64,000 nucleotides of DNA from Oikopleura dioica (GCA_907165135.1 OU015566.1:9656157-9720156), one strand, 5' to 3'. Shown: positions 32,899-45,423, counted from the first letter of the stretch. The notes: generated by a model from the letters alone, not told the origin. Translations and numbers: made by a program.

Positions 32899-35800
32899 GC
32901 TTCATGCATGATTGAGATTCGAAGTGGTGGCCCTGGACAACCCGATTTGATCAGCAAAGGATGCAAACAGGTACCTTTTGATTAAAAGTCTTCTCGTGAA
33001 CGAGCTCTTGAAGCCACGTTATTCAAGCTGCGTTCATCTAAAATTTTAAAGTTTATATAAGAGTCCTTCTAAATCTCGATCATTTTCAGGTGGTCGCATG
33101 CATCAATAATAACAAGAATCCAAACAGCCACAATTGCTGCTGTGAGGGACGGGTTTTAAACAAAATATGAACAGATAAAACGTGAAAAACGTAACTCAAT
33201 AATAATACTACCACCATCTTGCATAACTACGAAATTAACCCGCCAAAGACAAACGAATGCAATCGTAACGGCACGACATGCGCCAATTCCAATCTCAGTC
33301 CGATCACGCTGAAAAATGGCCGAACAGTGACCCCAAGGTTCAAATCTTTTGCGTCGAAGACCGCGGCGAAGTGGGGTCCTTGGTTAAATTGGTCAGGATG
33401 TTCTCAATTGTGCGGGGGAGGAATCAGAAGACGGCGACGAATGGGTTACGGCCCTGGTGCAAACTTCGAAGTAAGTGAGAAAAAAATCTCGGCAGATCGG
33501 ACACTTATTCAGTTATCTAATTATACGAACTCAGAAGCATATTTCTCACGCGTGAAATTAACCGACTTTTAAATAGCCAGAGTAGGCCTTCTCTCTGACT
33601 CGTGCTTGTCCTCAGAATATGCTAATTTTTCTTAATGGTTTGAATTGATCACTTGGTTATTAACCCATTTTTCAGGAAGAAGTATGTAACGACACACCAT
33701 GCAAAGATGGCGAGGACCCTCACGATATCATGGCATCCCTGCAAAACAAAGTCCTTAACTTTTTACGTTCCGACGCTGGCGGCAGAAATGTCCGACAATG
33801 GGAAACATGGGAAAGTTGGGGTCCATGTGGCACAAAATGTGGCCGAGCATTCCGAGAACGAACCCGGACTTGCCCAGAAGAAGACGCCTGTCCCGGAAGC
33901 GACTCACAGCGGGTCGCTTGTACTGCCATCTGGGGATGCAACAATAACAATAGAATAAGCAAACTCAAAGAGCTCCAATCTCAATTTTCTCCTTGGACGT
34001 CGTGGCTTCCATGCTCGAAATCATGCGGAATCGGAACCGAAACGCGAACAAGAACATGCATTGCTGCGAGATGCAATGGATTCTTGGAGCAAACGCGAAA
34101 TTGTAACTCACAACCTTGTCAAGGCCCTCAAGTCCATCTTAAAACCGTCGCGGGAGAGTGGAGCACATGGAATGCCTGGAGCGAATGCTCTGTTTCCTGC
34201 AATGGCGGTAGCCACACTCGAACACGAAAATGCATAGGCGGTGAGTGCGTGGGAGAGTCGACCGAAGAATTGCCTTGTGGAGAAGAGCCGTGTGCTCGAT
34301 GGAGCGAGTGGTCAAGTTGGACAGATTGCTCAAAAGACTGCGATGGAGGATTTACTAAAAGAGAACGTCTGTGTTCAGGAGAAGGTAGCTGCGAAGGAAC
34401 AGATGTAAGCGAGAAGTCATGCAATACTCACTCTTGTCCAGTGCTTGAAAATTGGTCGGAATGGTCTGAGTGCTCTCAGCTAGGGATTCTGAATAATCAT
34501 ATCTATAGTTTTGAATATTTCAATATTTTATGATTTAATATCATTATATTTGATGATATATTGGTATTTTTTTAGCTAATATGGGATTATACTTAGATTA
34601 GATAATCGAATAAATTATAAATCCAACGCTCAGTCTTGTGGCTCTGGTGGAAGTTCATCGCGCAAAAGATCGTGTTCTTCCGGAGAAGAAGATGACTGCA
34701 CTGGTAGTTTTTCGGAAACAAAGAATTGTAACCTCGGTCCATGCGCTCATTACTCGCCGTGGTCCGTTTGGTCTGAGTGCGACTCCCTTTGCGGTGGTGG
34801 AATCACGAAGCAGGCTCGAACGTGTGTCGGCATTGGCGCGTGTGAAGGACCTGATATAAAAGAGCAAAGTTGTAATGAAGATCCTTGCTTGGGCTGGGCC
34901 AGTTGGTCTAGTTGGACGAGTTGCTCGGAGCCATGCGGTGTGGAAGGAACAAGAGATAGGCAAAGAGAATGTGAAGGACAGGAGTTTAAATAACTACTTG
35001 TGTAGAGAGAATAATTATTTTTATTGTTTTTTACGTGTTTGGTCCATTTATTAAAAGCATGAAATAATTTTGTAAGAAATTGACCTAACTAGGTATAGCG
35101 TCAGCATATGGCGAGGATATATATTTCGAACTCAAATAAGGATTACCGGAGCTCTGTAAAGGAGAATCATCGGAAAACGAAAGCTGCTTTGTCGGCACTT
35201 GTGCTGAATGGTCAGACTGGCTCGATTGGGGCTCATGTTCTTCACTTTGCGACGGCGGTAAAAGAGAACGGTCTCGCATCTGCACTGGTATCGGGGAGTG
35301 CGAAGGAAGCGCAACCAACACTGACGACTGCAACATTGAACGCTGCGCAATTTGGTCAGAGTGGAGCGATTACGGACCTTGCTCAACTACGTGCGGCATC
35401 GGAGAACGAGTTCGGGAGCGTTCATGTGATGGAATCGGTAGCTGCTCTGGCAATGATACTCAAATCAGTGACTGCTCTTACGGCGAGTGTGCTGACTGGT
35501 CGGAATGGGCCGCTTGGACAGAATGTTCAAAATCATGTGGAGATGGACTCAAGTCTCGATCGAGAGATTGTTTTGGTCTCGGAGATTGCAAAGGCAATAA
35601 TCAGGATACAGAAGTGTGCAATATGGGACGATGTGCATTTTGGGCTGATTGGCAAGAGTGGGGACAATGTTCTCAAGAATGTGACATAGGAAAACGAGCA
35701 AGAATCAGATCATGTGACGGAATCGGCGAGTGCCATGGAGAAGCATCCGAAAATGAAAACTGCAATACTGGTCCATGCGCATATTGGGACCATTGGGGCT

Positions 35801-38800
35801 CTTGGAGTGCTTGTAGTGCGTCTTGTGGAGACGGTCTTCGGCAACGAAAGAGAGACTGCTTAGGCGTTGGAGAATGTGAAGGATCTACGTCTGACTTGGA
35901 GGCTTGTGACATTGGCGCGTGCGCAGATTGGGCGGAATGGAACACGTGGGGAAGATGTTCAGCTTCCTGCGGTGGTGGACAAAGAGTGCGGGAAAGAAAT
36001 TGTATTGGACTTGGAGAATGCAAGACTGGAGATCAACGACAACAAGGAATTTGCTCAATTCAGGAACGGTTTTGAAACGTTCGCATCTAAAACTACTATG
36101 AATTATTTAAACTATAAATTATTTCCATGAAGTACGTCAAATTGAAAGAGGTCAATTAATTTAAAATGTCTAGCCATAAGATTTATTTTCCCTCAAACCA
36201 TCATGAAAGTCATGCGAAGTTTATGGGTTGTGGGCTGAATGGAGTGCTTGCAGCGCGTCATGTTCGACTCCGGACACCTTTGCCACACAGTCTCGCTTAC
36301 GTCCATGTCTAGTGGAAGATAAGTGTCTTCCACAAGAACTTCTGGAATCGCAAAAGTGTCCAGGGAGTCCTCCTTGTCCCACCTGGTCGATTTGGTCTGA
36401 CTGGTCTCAGTGCTCAGAAACATGCGGAATCGGACAGCGCAGCAAGGCCCGGGAGTGTCTCTATGGCGACGATTGTGAAGGAGATATCGCTGAGTCGGAA
36501 TCGTGCTCGGACGGAGACTGTCCTACTTGGACAGATTGGCTAGAATGGAGTGCCTGCTCAGAAACTTGCGGCGAAGGCTCGAGATTCAGGAATAGAATCT
36601 GTCAATTTGGACACGAAGAAGACTGTGACGGAAACTCTGTAGGATCAGAATCTTGCAACGTCAGAGAATGTCCTATATGGTCAGACTGGGAAACATGGAC
36701 AAAATGCTCAAAATCTTGTGGTAAGGGACAAAAGCTTCGGCAGCGAGTTTGCATAAATGGAGAAGCCGGAGAAGATTGCCTCGGATCAGGTTTCGAAGAA
36801 CTTGAGTGCAGTACTGAAAAATGTCCTTTCTGGGTTGACTGGATGCCGTGGTCTGAATGTTCGAGCTCTTGCGGAACAGGAATCAAAGCGAGAAAACGCC
36901 GCTGCCGTGGTGGTCGCCCGGAAGAGTGTGGAGGAAATAATGACGAAGAGATTCCATGTAACACGAGAAAATGCCCTGAATGGACGACATGGGAGGAGTG
37001 GAATAGTTGCAGTGCATCATGTGGTGGTGGAAATCGACAACGAAGGAGAAAATGTCAGTTTGGAGCTGACTGTGAAGGTTCTGCCATGGAAACTGAAGCT
37101 TGTAATCCAGATCAGTGCCCATATTTCGAAGAATGGTCAGAATGGACGAAATGTTCTGCTTCCTGCGGGTCAGGGAACAGGTCTCGCTCGAGAGATTGTG
37201 TGGGAGAACTTTGCAGCGGAGAAAAAGAACAAACAGAAAAATGCATGGAAACCAAATGCCCATCTTGGTCGACTTGGCTTGATTGGTCGAACTGCGGTGC
37301 TAGCTGCGGAAATTCTACTCAAACAAGAGAGCGTAACTGCTTGTATTCAACCTCTTCGAAATCATGCGAAGGAACATCATCCGAGTCTCAAGACTGCATT
37401 ATCGCTCCTTGTCCTTATTGGGCCAAATGGGCAGAATGGACCCCTTGCACCGTTTCCTGCGGAGGCGGAAGGCGTCGTCAATCCCGCGGATGCATGCACG
37501 GTCCTGGATGTGAAGGAGGTTCTAGTAACGCTTTCAAAATTGAGCTTTGCAACACAGACTCTTGTTCGAACTGGTCAGAATGGTCAGAGTTTGATTCTTG
37601 CTCTGCTTCATGTGGTGGTGGAATTCAGAAACGCTACCGATCCTGCGAGGGTGGCGATGATTGTGAGGGAAAATCAATGGAGACCAACTCTTGCAACCAA
37701 GTTCCTTGTCCGAAATGGTCTGAATATTCTGATTGGTCTCCTTGCTCGTCTTCTTGCGGCGAAGGAATAAAGTCTAAGAAAAGATCGTGTGAAAACGGCG
37801 ATGATTGTGAAGGCGAAAGCACAATAAGCGCCGACTGTAATCTTGGCCCGTGTGGGCAATGGTCGGAGTATGGAAGTTTTGGTGAGTGCTCGAAATCATG
37901 CGGCGGAGGGCTGAAATCAAAGACAAGAACTTGCATCGGCGGTGATGACTGCGAAGGAAAAAGTGAAATAACAGAAAAATGCAATAGAAACGCTTGCCCG
38001 TTTTGGTCAGACTGGAGCGAACCGAGTCCCTGTAGTGCTACATGTGGTGGCGGAGAGAGCACGCGTAAACGATGGTGCAAAAATGGACTAACAAAGGCTG
38101 ACTGCAACGGTCCGAGCGAAGAAATCACAAATTGTGGGACAAACGCCTGTCCAACCTGGGGAGATTGGTCAGCGCCTGGTGAGTGCTCAGTCACTTGTGG
38201 TGGAGGATTTGCTTCACAGGATTGTTTGGCCAAATTGAAATTTTAGTTATAATAATGACTTTCACTTAATAAAAATATACTTTCCTTAGAAATGTTTTTC
38301 AAACATAATCGAGTCACGTCAATGTAATGGCGGTATCGCCGGAGTAGACTGCATCGGCGAATTGTCAAACGTCGTTAATTGCGCGGATATACCGTGTCCG
38401 ACATGGTCTAATTGGGGAGACTTTGGCTCATGTTCATCTTCATGCGGCGGCGGTATGCGCTCAAGATCACGTACCTGTGAAAACGAAACATCCACTGGCA
38501 AGTGCACGACTGGAGAAGCAACAGAGGAGAGCGACTGCAATACAAGTCCGTGTCCTAGAGTAGGAGAATGGTCGGATTGGTCAGAATGCTCGGCAACTTG
38601 TGGCGGTGGCGAGCAAAATCGAGCTCGGTCATGCATGTTCGGTAGTAGCTGTACTGGAGACAAGTTAGAAACGCGAAAATGCAACAAAAACCGCTGCCCA
38701 GAATGGTCTGAATGGGCTGGTTTTGGAATTTGCTCTGCGACATGCGGCGGCGGAAAAACTTTCCGCTCACGAAGTTGCCAGTTTGGAGATACTTGTCCTG

Positions 38801-40794
38801 GAAAGAGTTCTGAGACTGTATCTTGCGCAGACGATCCTTGCCCTTCCTGGAGCGAGTGGTCTGACTATTCTGAGTGTTCGGTGTCATGTGGTGCGGGCGA
38901 ACAGCAAAGATCAAGATCATGTCAGAATGGATACTCCTGTATGGGATCAGCAAACGATTCTAGAGAGTGCAAGCGAGGTCCATGTCCTGAATGGGAAGCT
39001 TGGACAAAGTTCTCAGCCTGTTCAAAATCATGTGGCGGTGGAATCTCGACAAGAACCAGAAAATGCGCAGACGGGGTGGAAGGAGTCGATTGCTTAGGAG
39101 AAGCAGAAGAGCAAGTCGAATGCAATACAGAGCCATGTGCTGAATGGACAAAATGGACAGAGTACTCCTCCTGTAGTGTCTCATGCGGTGGCGGCATCAA
39201 AACATCCACGCGAAAGTGTAGTGGTGGCGATTCCTGCGAAGGGAGAAGTGAGCGCAGCCTGCCTTGTGGAAGCCAGGATTGCCCAACTTGGTCGAGCTGG
39301 ACTACATATGGAGAATGCTCCGTCACATGCGGCAAAGGAGAGAAATCAAGAGGGAGAACTTGCAAAAACGGGGATGATTGCCCTGGTCCGAAAATTGAAA
39401 CGGCTTTTTGTGAGCTTGCTCAATGCGGGCCAGTTTATACCGAGTGGTCTGCCTGGACAAAGCTCGGTGATATTTCATTTTATAAACTTTTTGAGCTTAT
39501 TTGTCTTTTTGTAAATTTCTCACCGCATAACAGTGTTCTCAAACATGTGATTCTGGTTTCAAATCTCGTTCAAGGGCATGCAAAAGTGGAAAGTGTAAGG
39601 GTCTACTTTCGGAGAAGGTTGAATGCTCTGAAAGTGTCTGTTCTCGGTGGGATGATTGGGAAGCTTGGAGCACGTGTACGGCCACTTGTGGCGGTGGAAT
39701 GCATTACAGACAGCGTCAATGTATCGGCGGAGGTTGCCAAGGAATGCCCATGGCCTACGAGCCATGTAATACAGACGCGTGTGATGCTGGTTGCGCTGGA
39801 CCAAGGTTCTTTATTCGTGAAATTGAAATCAAAATTGCTTAGTGAGCGTTTTCTTATAATCAAAATTTTAGGGATGTTCTTTTTGTCGCTCATTACACCA
39901 CCTACATGGGGTCGACCTTTGGTGACATTTCCTCCTTCTTCGAAAACATCATCAGCACAATCAACGTGGAACCATCATCATCATCCATTCGATTCGCATT
40001 TTCTTTTTATAATCACGCGTATGTCGAATTCTTTGCCTTTGACTGGCTCAAGAGCATTGACGAGTATCGATGGGCCTTTTCGTCATTTCCACCGGCAACC
40101 GGAAACTCTAACTATATCGGAAAGGCTCTCAAGGGAGCAACTGACACGATGACTCCAGCCTTCGAAAAGGGCCGAAGACTGGATACTGTAGGGACCGTTG
40201 TGCTTTTGACCAACGCTGTCAGGTAGGCGATCTCTTTTGGTTCAAAAAATTAACCCTTACCAGTAACGATGAAGTCGATGATATGGCCTCCCAACTCAAG
40301 GAAAAAGTCGATCGGGTCATCGTGGTTGGCTTAGGATACGCTTACGGTCGCGATGAGCTGACCGGAATCGCATCAATCCGATCGAAGAAAATCTCTATAC
40401 AGCAGAAGAATCCTCCGACCTCGCAGGGCTTGTAGAAACCATCGCGGAAGAAATCTGTGCAACGGAAATCTCAGACCAAAGTTCTTGTAGAAAAGCAGGA
40501 TGCGAGCAAGAATGCCGATCAGAGTATTCTGGGGCAACTTGTTGGTGCTCAAAGGGCATTTTGAATGAGGATGGAAGATCCTGTCTAGGTTTGATTTTTA
40601 CCCAGAAATTGTTTCTTGATATTTATACTCTCTTCGTAGCTGGATGCATCGATGCTGATGCAAACACGATTCGAACTCCTGGGGAAACTTGGGAAGTCGA
40701 GGGAATGTTTGGCATGACCTGTACCTGTCTAGAATCCGGCGATACGGACTGCACCTTCGGCGCCTACGATTTCTACAACTACGGTGGTTGGTAA
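32899..40794 (+). CDS. Giant multi-TSP1 protein with activin-receptor-like start, vWA, EGF and FN1-like end
   Basis: Exons: 32899-32970, 33090-33152, 33249-33470, 33676-34479, 34634-34976, 35162-36063, 36210-38219, 38314-39462, 39534-39805, 39872-40222, 40264-40588 and 40640-40794. The 5' end is incomplete. The first exons give DLISKGCKQVVAC and SHNCCCEGRTNECNRNGTTC, the end of a TGF-beta/activin receptor-type three-finger fold. Then come about 37 thrombospondin type 1 repeats of the form WSEWSECSxSCGxGxxxRxRxC, with WxxW (C-mannosylation) and CSxSCG (O-fucosylation) motifs. A vWA domain follows (VLFVAHYTTYMGSTFGDI, then YGRDELTGIAS), next an EGF module (CEQECRSEYSGATCWC), and finally CIDADANTIRTPGETWEVEG with TCTCLESGDTDC, like a fibronectin type I finger. 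Three introns are GA-AG, two seem to begin CT, and one base is missing in the vWA region (near 40384). Probably a secreted matrix or house-associated protein. Confidence 0.85.
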
Positions 40795-41189
40795 AACAGA
40801 ACTTGCGGTTCAAATCTGTAAATACGAAATTTCAAGATTTTCAATAATGAAACGAATTTGTATCTTTATCTACTTTTACTGTTGAAAAATGAAACATTAC
40901 TTTTTATATCTGTATATATGCTCGAAGACACAATAAATCGAAATTATCTGTCATCAATCGCAGCTTCATCATGGTATGATAAACCATGATTTAATGATCT
41001 TCTTTCAGCGTCGGGAATCCCGACTCGGGATGCTTATCAATACTTTATAAGTTAGAACGAAAACTCATTAATCATAATTATCATCATAATGATACACAAT
41101 TTGTGATTGTTGCTTTATTGAAAATAAACTTTTCTCAGTTTTCAGTGACAGTTTTTCAATAGTATGTATTATTCTTAAAGATTTTCGAG

Positions 41190-42250
41190 CTACTCGTACA
41201 ATGTTTTGACATCGTGCTGGTAGTATTCATTTTCACAATCCATGACTCTTATGTGCCAGGGACAGGATGAATGGTCGATGTCGTCGGTGAAGTCATCTTT
41301 AAAACATTTCAAGCAAGCAACGTGTCCACATTTTGTCAAGAATGATTTTCGGCGGTCTGTGTCGTTGTAAAATTCGCCGCAGACTCTGCAGTACAGGTAT
41401 TGTTTTCTGTTCTCTAAAGCAACTGATAACACAAGGTTCATACGTCAATTTACCTTTTGCTTCAACCTCGTCATCTAGAGAGAGCTCCGCAGCGACTGAG
41501 TGGTACTCGTATGAAAGTTGTCTGAATCGCTTGAGGCTCTCATTCTTTTCTTTCTCGCATTGATTTATGCTTTTCTTTTCCGCTTCATAATTATTCTTCT
41601 GCGTCTCAAGATACTTTTTGGTCTTTTCGACTTTCTCCATCATTTTTTTCAAGGCCATTTCCTCTCGTTTTAATCTCTCTTCCGTCTTCTCTATTATATT
41701 TTTTGTATTCTCGTGACTGTCCTCGATCCCCTGGAGAGAATGGAAGTCATCCTTATAAAACTGATTGACAACTTTCAGTTGTTTTTCCTGGGCTACAAAC
41801 AACTTTATAGTTCTTTCATAAAAAATAAAAACTAACCTTGTTTATTTTCTGTCAGGACTTTTGAAGCTGGCTCACAACATGATCCACGGTAAAATTCCCA
41901 GATATCAATGTCCTCTGATTTGCAGCTTCCTTCATTGTCAAAGGCTGGGCATTTCAATTTTGCGTCTGAGATCTCAGAATATAGGTCCTTCGCATTCTTG
42001 AAGTCGCTCCCATACTCCTTTGTCGCACAGACTTCGCAAAAATTTCTGCCTTCCATGGGCCATGTTTCGAATGGAACTCTATAATTGAATAATGATCAAC
42101 ATAGTGAGAATTCTAGTCTGACCCGTCGCATTGTGATCCGTGACACTTTCCGAATTTCCCGTAGGAGACGAGCACGCCAGGGTAAATACTCTCGAAGGAC
42201 TCAATCTTTGCCATCTTTGCCGTTGAAGTCGATGCTTCATCAACATCCAT
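41190..42250 (-). CDS. RING-like zinc protein with coiled coil
   Basis: Exons 42123-42250, 41837-42078, about 41450-41802 and the last ending at 41190. The N-terminus has Cys pairs (FGKCHGSQCDG, NFCEVCATKE) and a second group, LKCPAFDNEGSCKSEDIDIW with GSCCEP. A helical region of about 110 residues follows (KTEERLKREEMALKKMMEKV). The C-terminus is RING-like: LYCRVCGEFYNDTDRRKSFL, TKCGHVACLKCF, then HSSCPWH. This could be an E3 ligase of TRIM-like layout in reverse order (RING last). Exon 2 to exon 3 needs a GG rather than GT donor (CAA|GGTTAG) to keep frame. It diverges from a paralogue starting at 42702. Confidence 0.7.
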
Positions 42251-42701
42251 TTTTGGGATCAAGTATTGGTCGATAAAAAGTAATTGTTTTTTTTTTTGGT
42301 AAATTTATCTATCGGCCAGGTCGTCTCTGAAGTCTACTCGAGAGATTGTCATCTAGAAAGCTCATTGGACAAATATAACGGAAAAAATCAGCCAGTCATC
42401 TGACATTTATAATTGAATGAATAATCCAAGTGAAATTTCCACTTGCTTGAAGTTGCTCCTATGAAAGCAAACGTGATTGTAAAATTAAATAGTTGTCATC
42501 ATCAACTGATTATCAGCGGAATTTATTCAGAGATGCGCCTTTTATCAGCGACTTTTCTCAAATCGAGACAAATTCGAGTGATTTCTCTAGATCTATCGAA
42601 ATTCGCGGAATCAGTCGTGCTCACTCCCTCATTAGGCGTGAGCCGGTGGCGACAGAAAGAGAAGGAGAGAAAACGACTGAATTGAGATTTTTGGTAGAAA
42701 A
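42251..42701. promoter_or_regulatory. Shared promoter region of two diverging paralogues
   Basis: The 451 bases between the two start codons must hold both promoters. I see no coding exon here and no motif that I can name with confidence. The arrangement suggests an inverted tandem duplication. Confidence 0.55.
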
Positions 42702-43677
42702 ATGGATACTTTTCAAGGAATAAGATCTGAGCTGATCGTAAACTACGGAAACATGAGATGTTGTAATCTCTGCGGTTGGTAAGACTAACGAAACTGTAGA
42801 TTACCGACTGTAAACTGTTTAGGGGAGTTGTGAAAATCTACGGGCTTCCTTGTCAATGGCAGATCTGCGCTAAATGTCAAGATTTTGACGAGGAGTTCGT
42901 TTTGATGTTCGGCAGCTTGAACGATGCTGTCTTCAGATGTCCAGCAAGCATGGCGGGCAAAGGCTGTGGGGCGAACGATCTTTGCTTCAGAGATTTGATC
43001 CTGGGAACTTGTTGCGCCCGGGCCATGCGAACCCATTACGACATAGGTTTGATAAGATTATCAGCCATCATTGATGATCGATTCCTAATTTAGGAGGCTG
43101 CGATATCTTCCTTTTCACACAGCAATACTTGAAGCGCGCCAAGACACGAGAAGCCCACGCAAGGCTGGCCTTCGTCAATGGAAAAGAATGGCTTGCTAAT
43201 GCACTGAAAAACTTGAGGGAAGCTAAGGATGATATATCAAAATGGAGAGAGTCGGCGAAGGAGATCGTCGAACAGGCGATAAAAGAGTTCGCAGCGACGA
43301 TGGGCACCGGTCAACCGCCGAGTTTCTTGAACGACTTGAGGAGAAGAGAAGCGATACTCTTTGTACAGCCTTCTTTGCAAAAGTAGATATTTACAAATGC
43401 GTTTAGAAAACCAGAACAGATCAAATACGCGAAGAAGTAGAAGAGTCGAAAGAGCTCATCAGCCAAGCTCTCAGAGCTGGATACAGAGAGGTCGAGTTGA
43501 AATATGAAGTTGCTAGGAAGGAAAGCGAAATGGTCACTCTCCGATACTTGCATTTGTGGCATCGATTCGTTGAAAGTGTCGAGAAGATTGAAGAAAAGGT
43601 TACCTACTCTCTAGTCTGTATTCAGAAGATTATTCTCTTTTAGATCGGGAACGACAAGAAGAAGGACCAAGAATAAG
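42702..43677 (+). CDS. Zinc/coiled-coil paralogue without the RING
   Basis: Exons 42702-42778, 42823-43046, 43094-43362, 43407-43598 and 43645-43677 join in frame through GT-AG introns. The start at 42702 is preferred over the ATG at 42753 because MDTFQGIRSELIVNYGN aligns with the paralogue's LVSYGKFGKC region. Cys groups: MRCCNLCGWG, WQICAKCQDF and FRCPASMAGKGCGANDLC with GTCCARAM, which match CPAFDNEGSC...GSCCEPA of the neighbour. Two long helical segments follow (NALKNLREAKDDISKWRE; DQIREEVEESKELISQALR). The C-terminus is short and charged (NDKKKDQE) and lacks the RING found in the neighbour. Function unknown. Confidence 0.75.
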
Positions 43678-44048
43678 AAAAGCTACAAATAAATTTTATT
43701 CGAACAGTTTTCTAATAAAACTGAATAGAAAAAATCATCAGTCCTCGTTGTCTTCATTTCATATTTACCATCATTTTATAACCATGAAAATGTTTATTCG
43801 TTGCGTAATCGTAAAAATGAGCAGGTCAAATAGGTGCGCTCGCGAACTTTTTCAAACAAAGAGAATCAGGGTAAAGCACAGCGCTAAAATTATTCTTTTA
43901 TAAGAATCTTGCCGTAGGCGCCAAGCATTCAAGGATAAAAACAATATTCGAACATCGATTTTCACACGCCCTTGCGTCCACAGAGGAGTTTCTAGAGCTT
44001 GTTATGGAATAGTGAAGAAGTAACCGAGACAGTGCAGTTAGAAGCCAA

Positions 44049-45405
44049 ATGGGGTGGAAGGAAAGGCAGGATCTTCAAGTGCTAGCGGGGTCGATTGTCT
44101 TTCTCGGCGGAATCATCGGTACGATTTTTCAATTGATACAACGTAGTTTTAATAAACTTCTGAAAGGTGGCATCTTCGGCTGGGGCGGCGCGAAGGGATG
44201 GTCCGCTGAAAAACCGATAGATTGGCCCGAGCCAGACCGTTTCTGGCCGAAGCCAAATGCAACCAATTGCTCAAATTTCGATCCCCTTTATGAAGCGCCA
44301 GTGCGTCACGTCGAAAAGGACTGCTACTCGAGATGGTATTATTGGCAACTTCCGCAGGATGAGGCCGATGCTGTTTCAAGGGCTGTCGTTTGGATTCTCT
44401 ACGCATTGCATCAAATCGCACACTGGGTTTTCATTTGGTTTGCGCAGCAGCACAAGAAAAAGCTTTTGGAAAATAAGGTATTCAAATATGAAACCTTCGA
44501 CAGGATGATTAAATGATAAGTTCAGGAAGAAGTTTACGTTTCGAAACTCCGATGGTACAACTGGGCTCTTGTAGGAGTTACAGGGCTCTTCCACATTGCT
44601 CATCTCGTGCAAACCCACACGACTTACGATGCTACCGCCAAAGATGTTGTCATTCAAGCATCTCAAGGCTCCGTCATCATGATGCTTGTATTCGTCCTGT
44701 TGATCGAGTATCGCGACAGAGGAATGGTCTTTGGTTGGCCGAATCAATGGTCTGATGACGTTGTTGCTCAGAAACTCCGAATGAGCCCAGGACCAATTGA
44801 ATATGTTAGAAAATATCATGGATATGCATTCAGCTGGGCGGTAATCTTTACTTTTTGGTATCATCCGATGGAGAATACGTATGGCCATGCTCTAGGATTT
44901 TGCCATACGTACTTGGTCATGATCCAGGTTTTCAATCGTAAATGAATATTCGTTTATAAAATTGGTTTAGGGCAGCTTGATTTACCAAAAGATCCATTTG
45001 AACAAATACTTTCGCTTTTTGCTCGAAACATGGGTCTGGTTTCACGGTTTTGCAGTCGCAGTTATGGTCGCAAAAGGAGAGTGGTGGGATGAAATGGCTC
45101 CGTTTATGTTCGGCATTGGTTTCGGCACTCTGATTTTTGTCACGCAACTATACGGTCTTCCTTTTTGGAGAAAGCTGAACCCATATTTCCGGTCCAAAGG
45201 CCTTTTTCCAATTGGTTTTTATTCTATTTTCAGGCTCATACCAGGGGTTCTTTGGATTCTAGCGGTTGTAATTGGAATAACAGCGTCATCTCTACCAAAC
45301 AGCTATATCCTCACAATGTTCCAAATTCCACTTGGACAAATGGGATGTGCAGTTATCGCCTGGTTCTTTTGCTGGGTCCTCATGAAATGTCTTCCTCCAA
45401 AGTAA
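44049..45405 (+). CDS. Multi-pass membrane protein, 422 aa
   Basis: Three exons, 44049-44477, 44526-44927 and 44971-45405, all phase 0. About eight or nine hydrophobic segments: LQVLAGSIVFLGGIIGTIF, AVVWILYALHQIAHWVFIWF, YNWALVGVTGLFHIAHLV, VIMMLVFVLLIEY, AFSWAVIFTFWYH, FRFLLETWVWFHGFAVAVMV, FMFGIGFGTLIFVTQLYGL, GVLWILAVVIGITASS and CAVIAWFFCWVLM. Conserved-looking motifs are YHPMENTYGHALGFCHTY and HLNKYFRFLLETWVWFHG, with several membrane His residues that could bind metal or haem. The region between segments 1 and 2 (about 70 residues) is polar and Trp-rich. I do not recognise the family. The stop lies 18 bases before the next start. Confidence 0.75.
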
Positions 45406-45423
45406 AAAATATATAAACAGAAC
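45406..45423 (+). promoter_or_regulatory. 18-base intercistronic gap with AG acceptor
   Basis: Between the stop codon at 45403-45405 and the ATG at 45424 are only 18 bases, reading AAAAATATATAAACAG|AAC. The CAG three bases before the ATG is a natural trans-splice acceptor. No promoter could fit in this gap, so the two genes are most likely transcribed together. Confidence 0.65.

Noticed and set aside
36602-38687. Long minus-strand ORFs opposite the TSP1 repeats (for example 36602-36964, 37634-38233 and 38319-38687)
   Set aside because: They mirror the repeat pattern of the plus-strand gene and have Pro/Ser/His runs that come from reversed Cys/Gly/Trp codons. No splice structure or family supports them.
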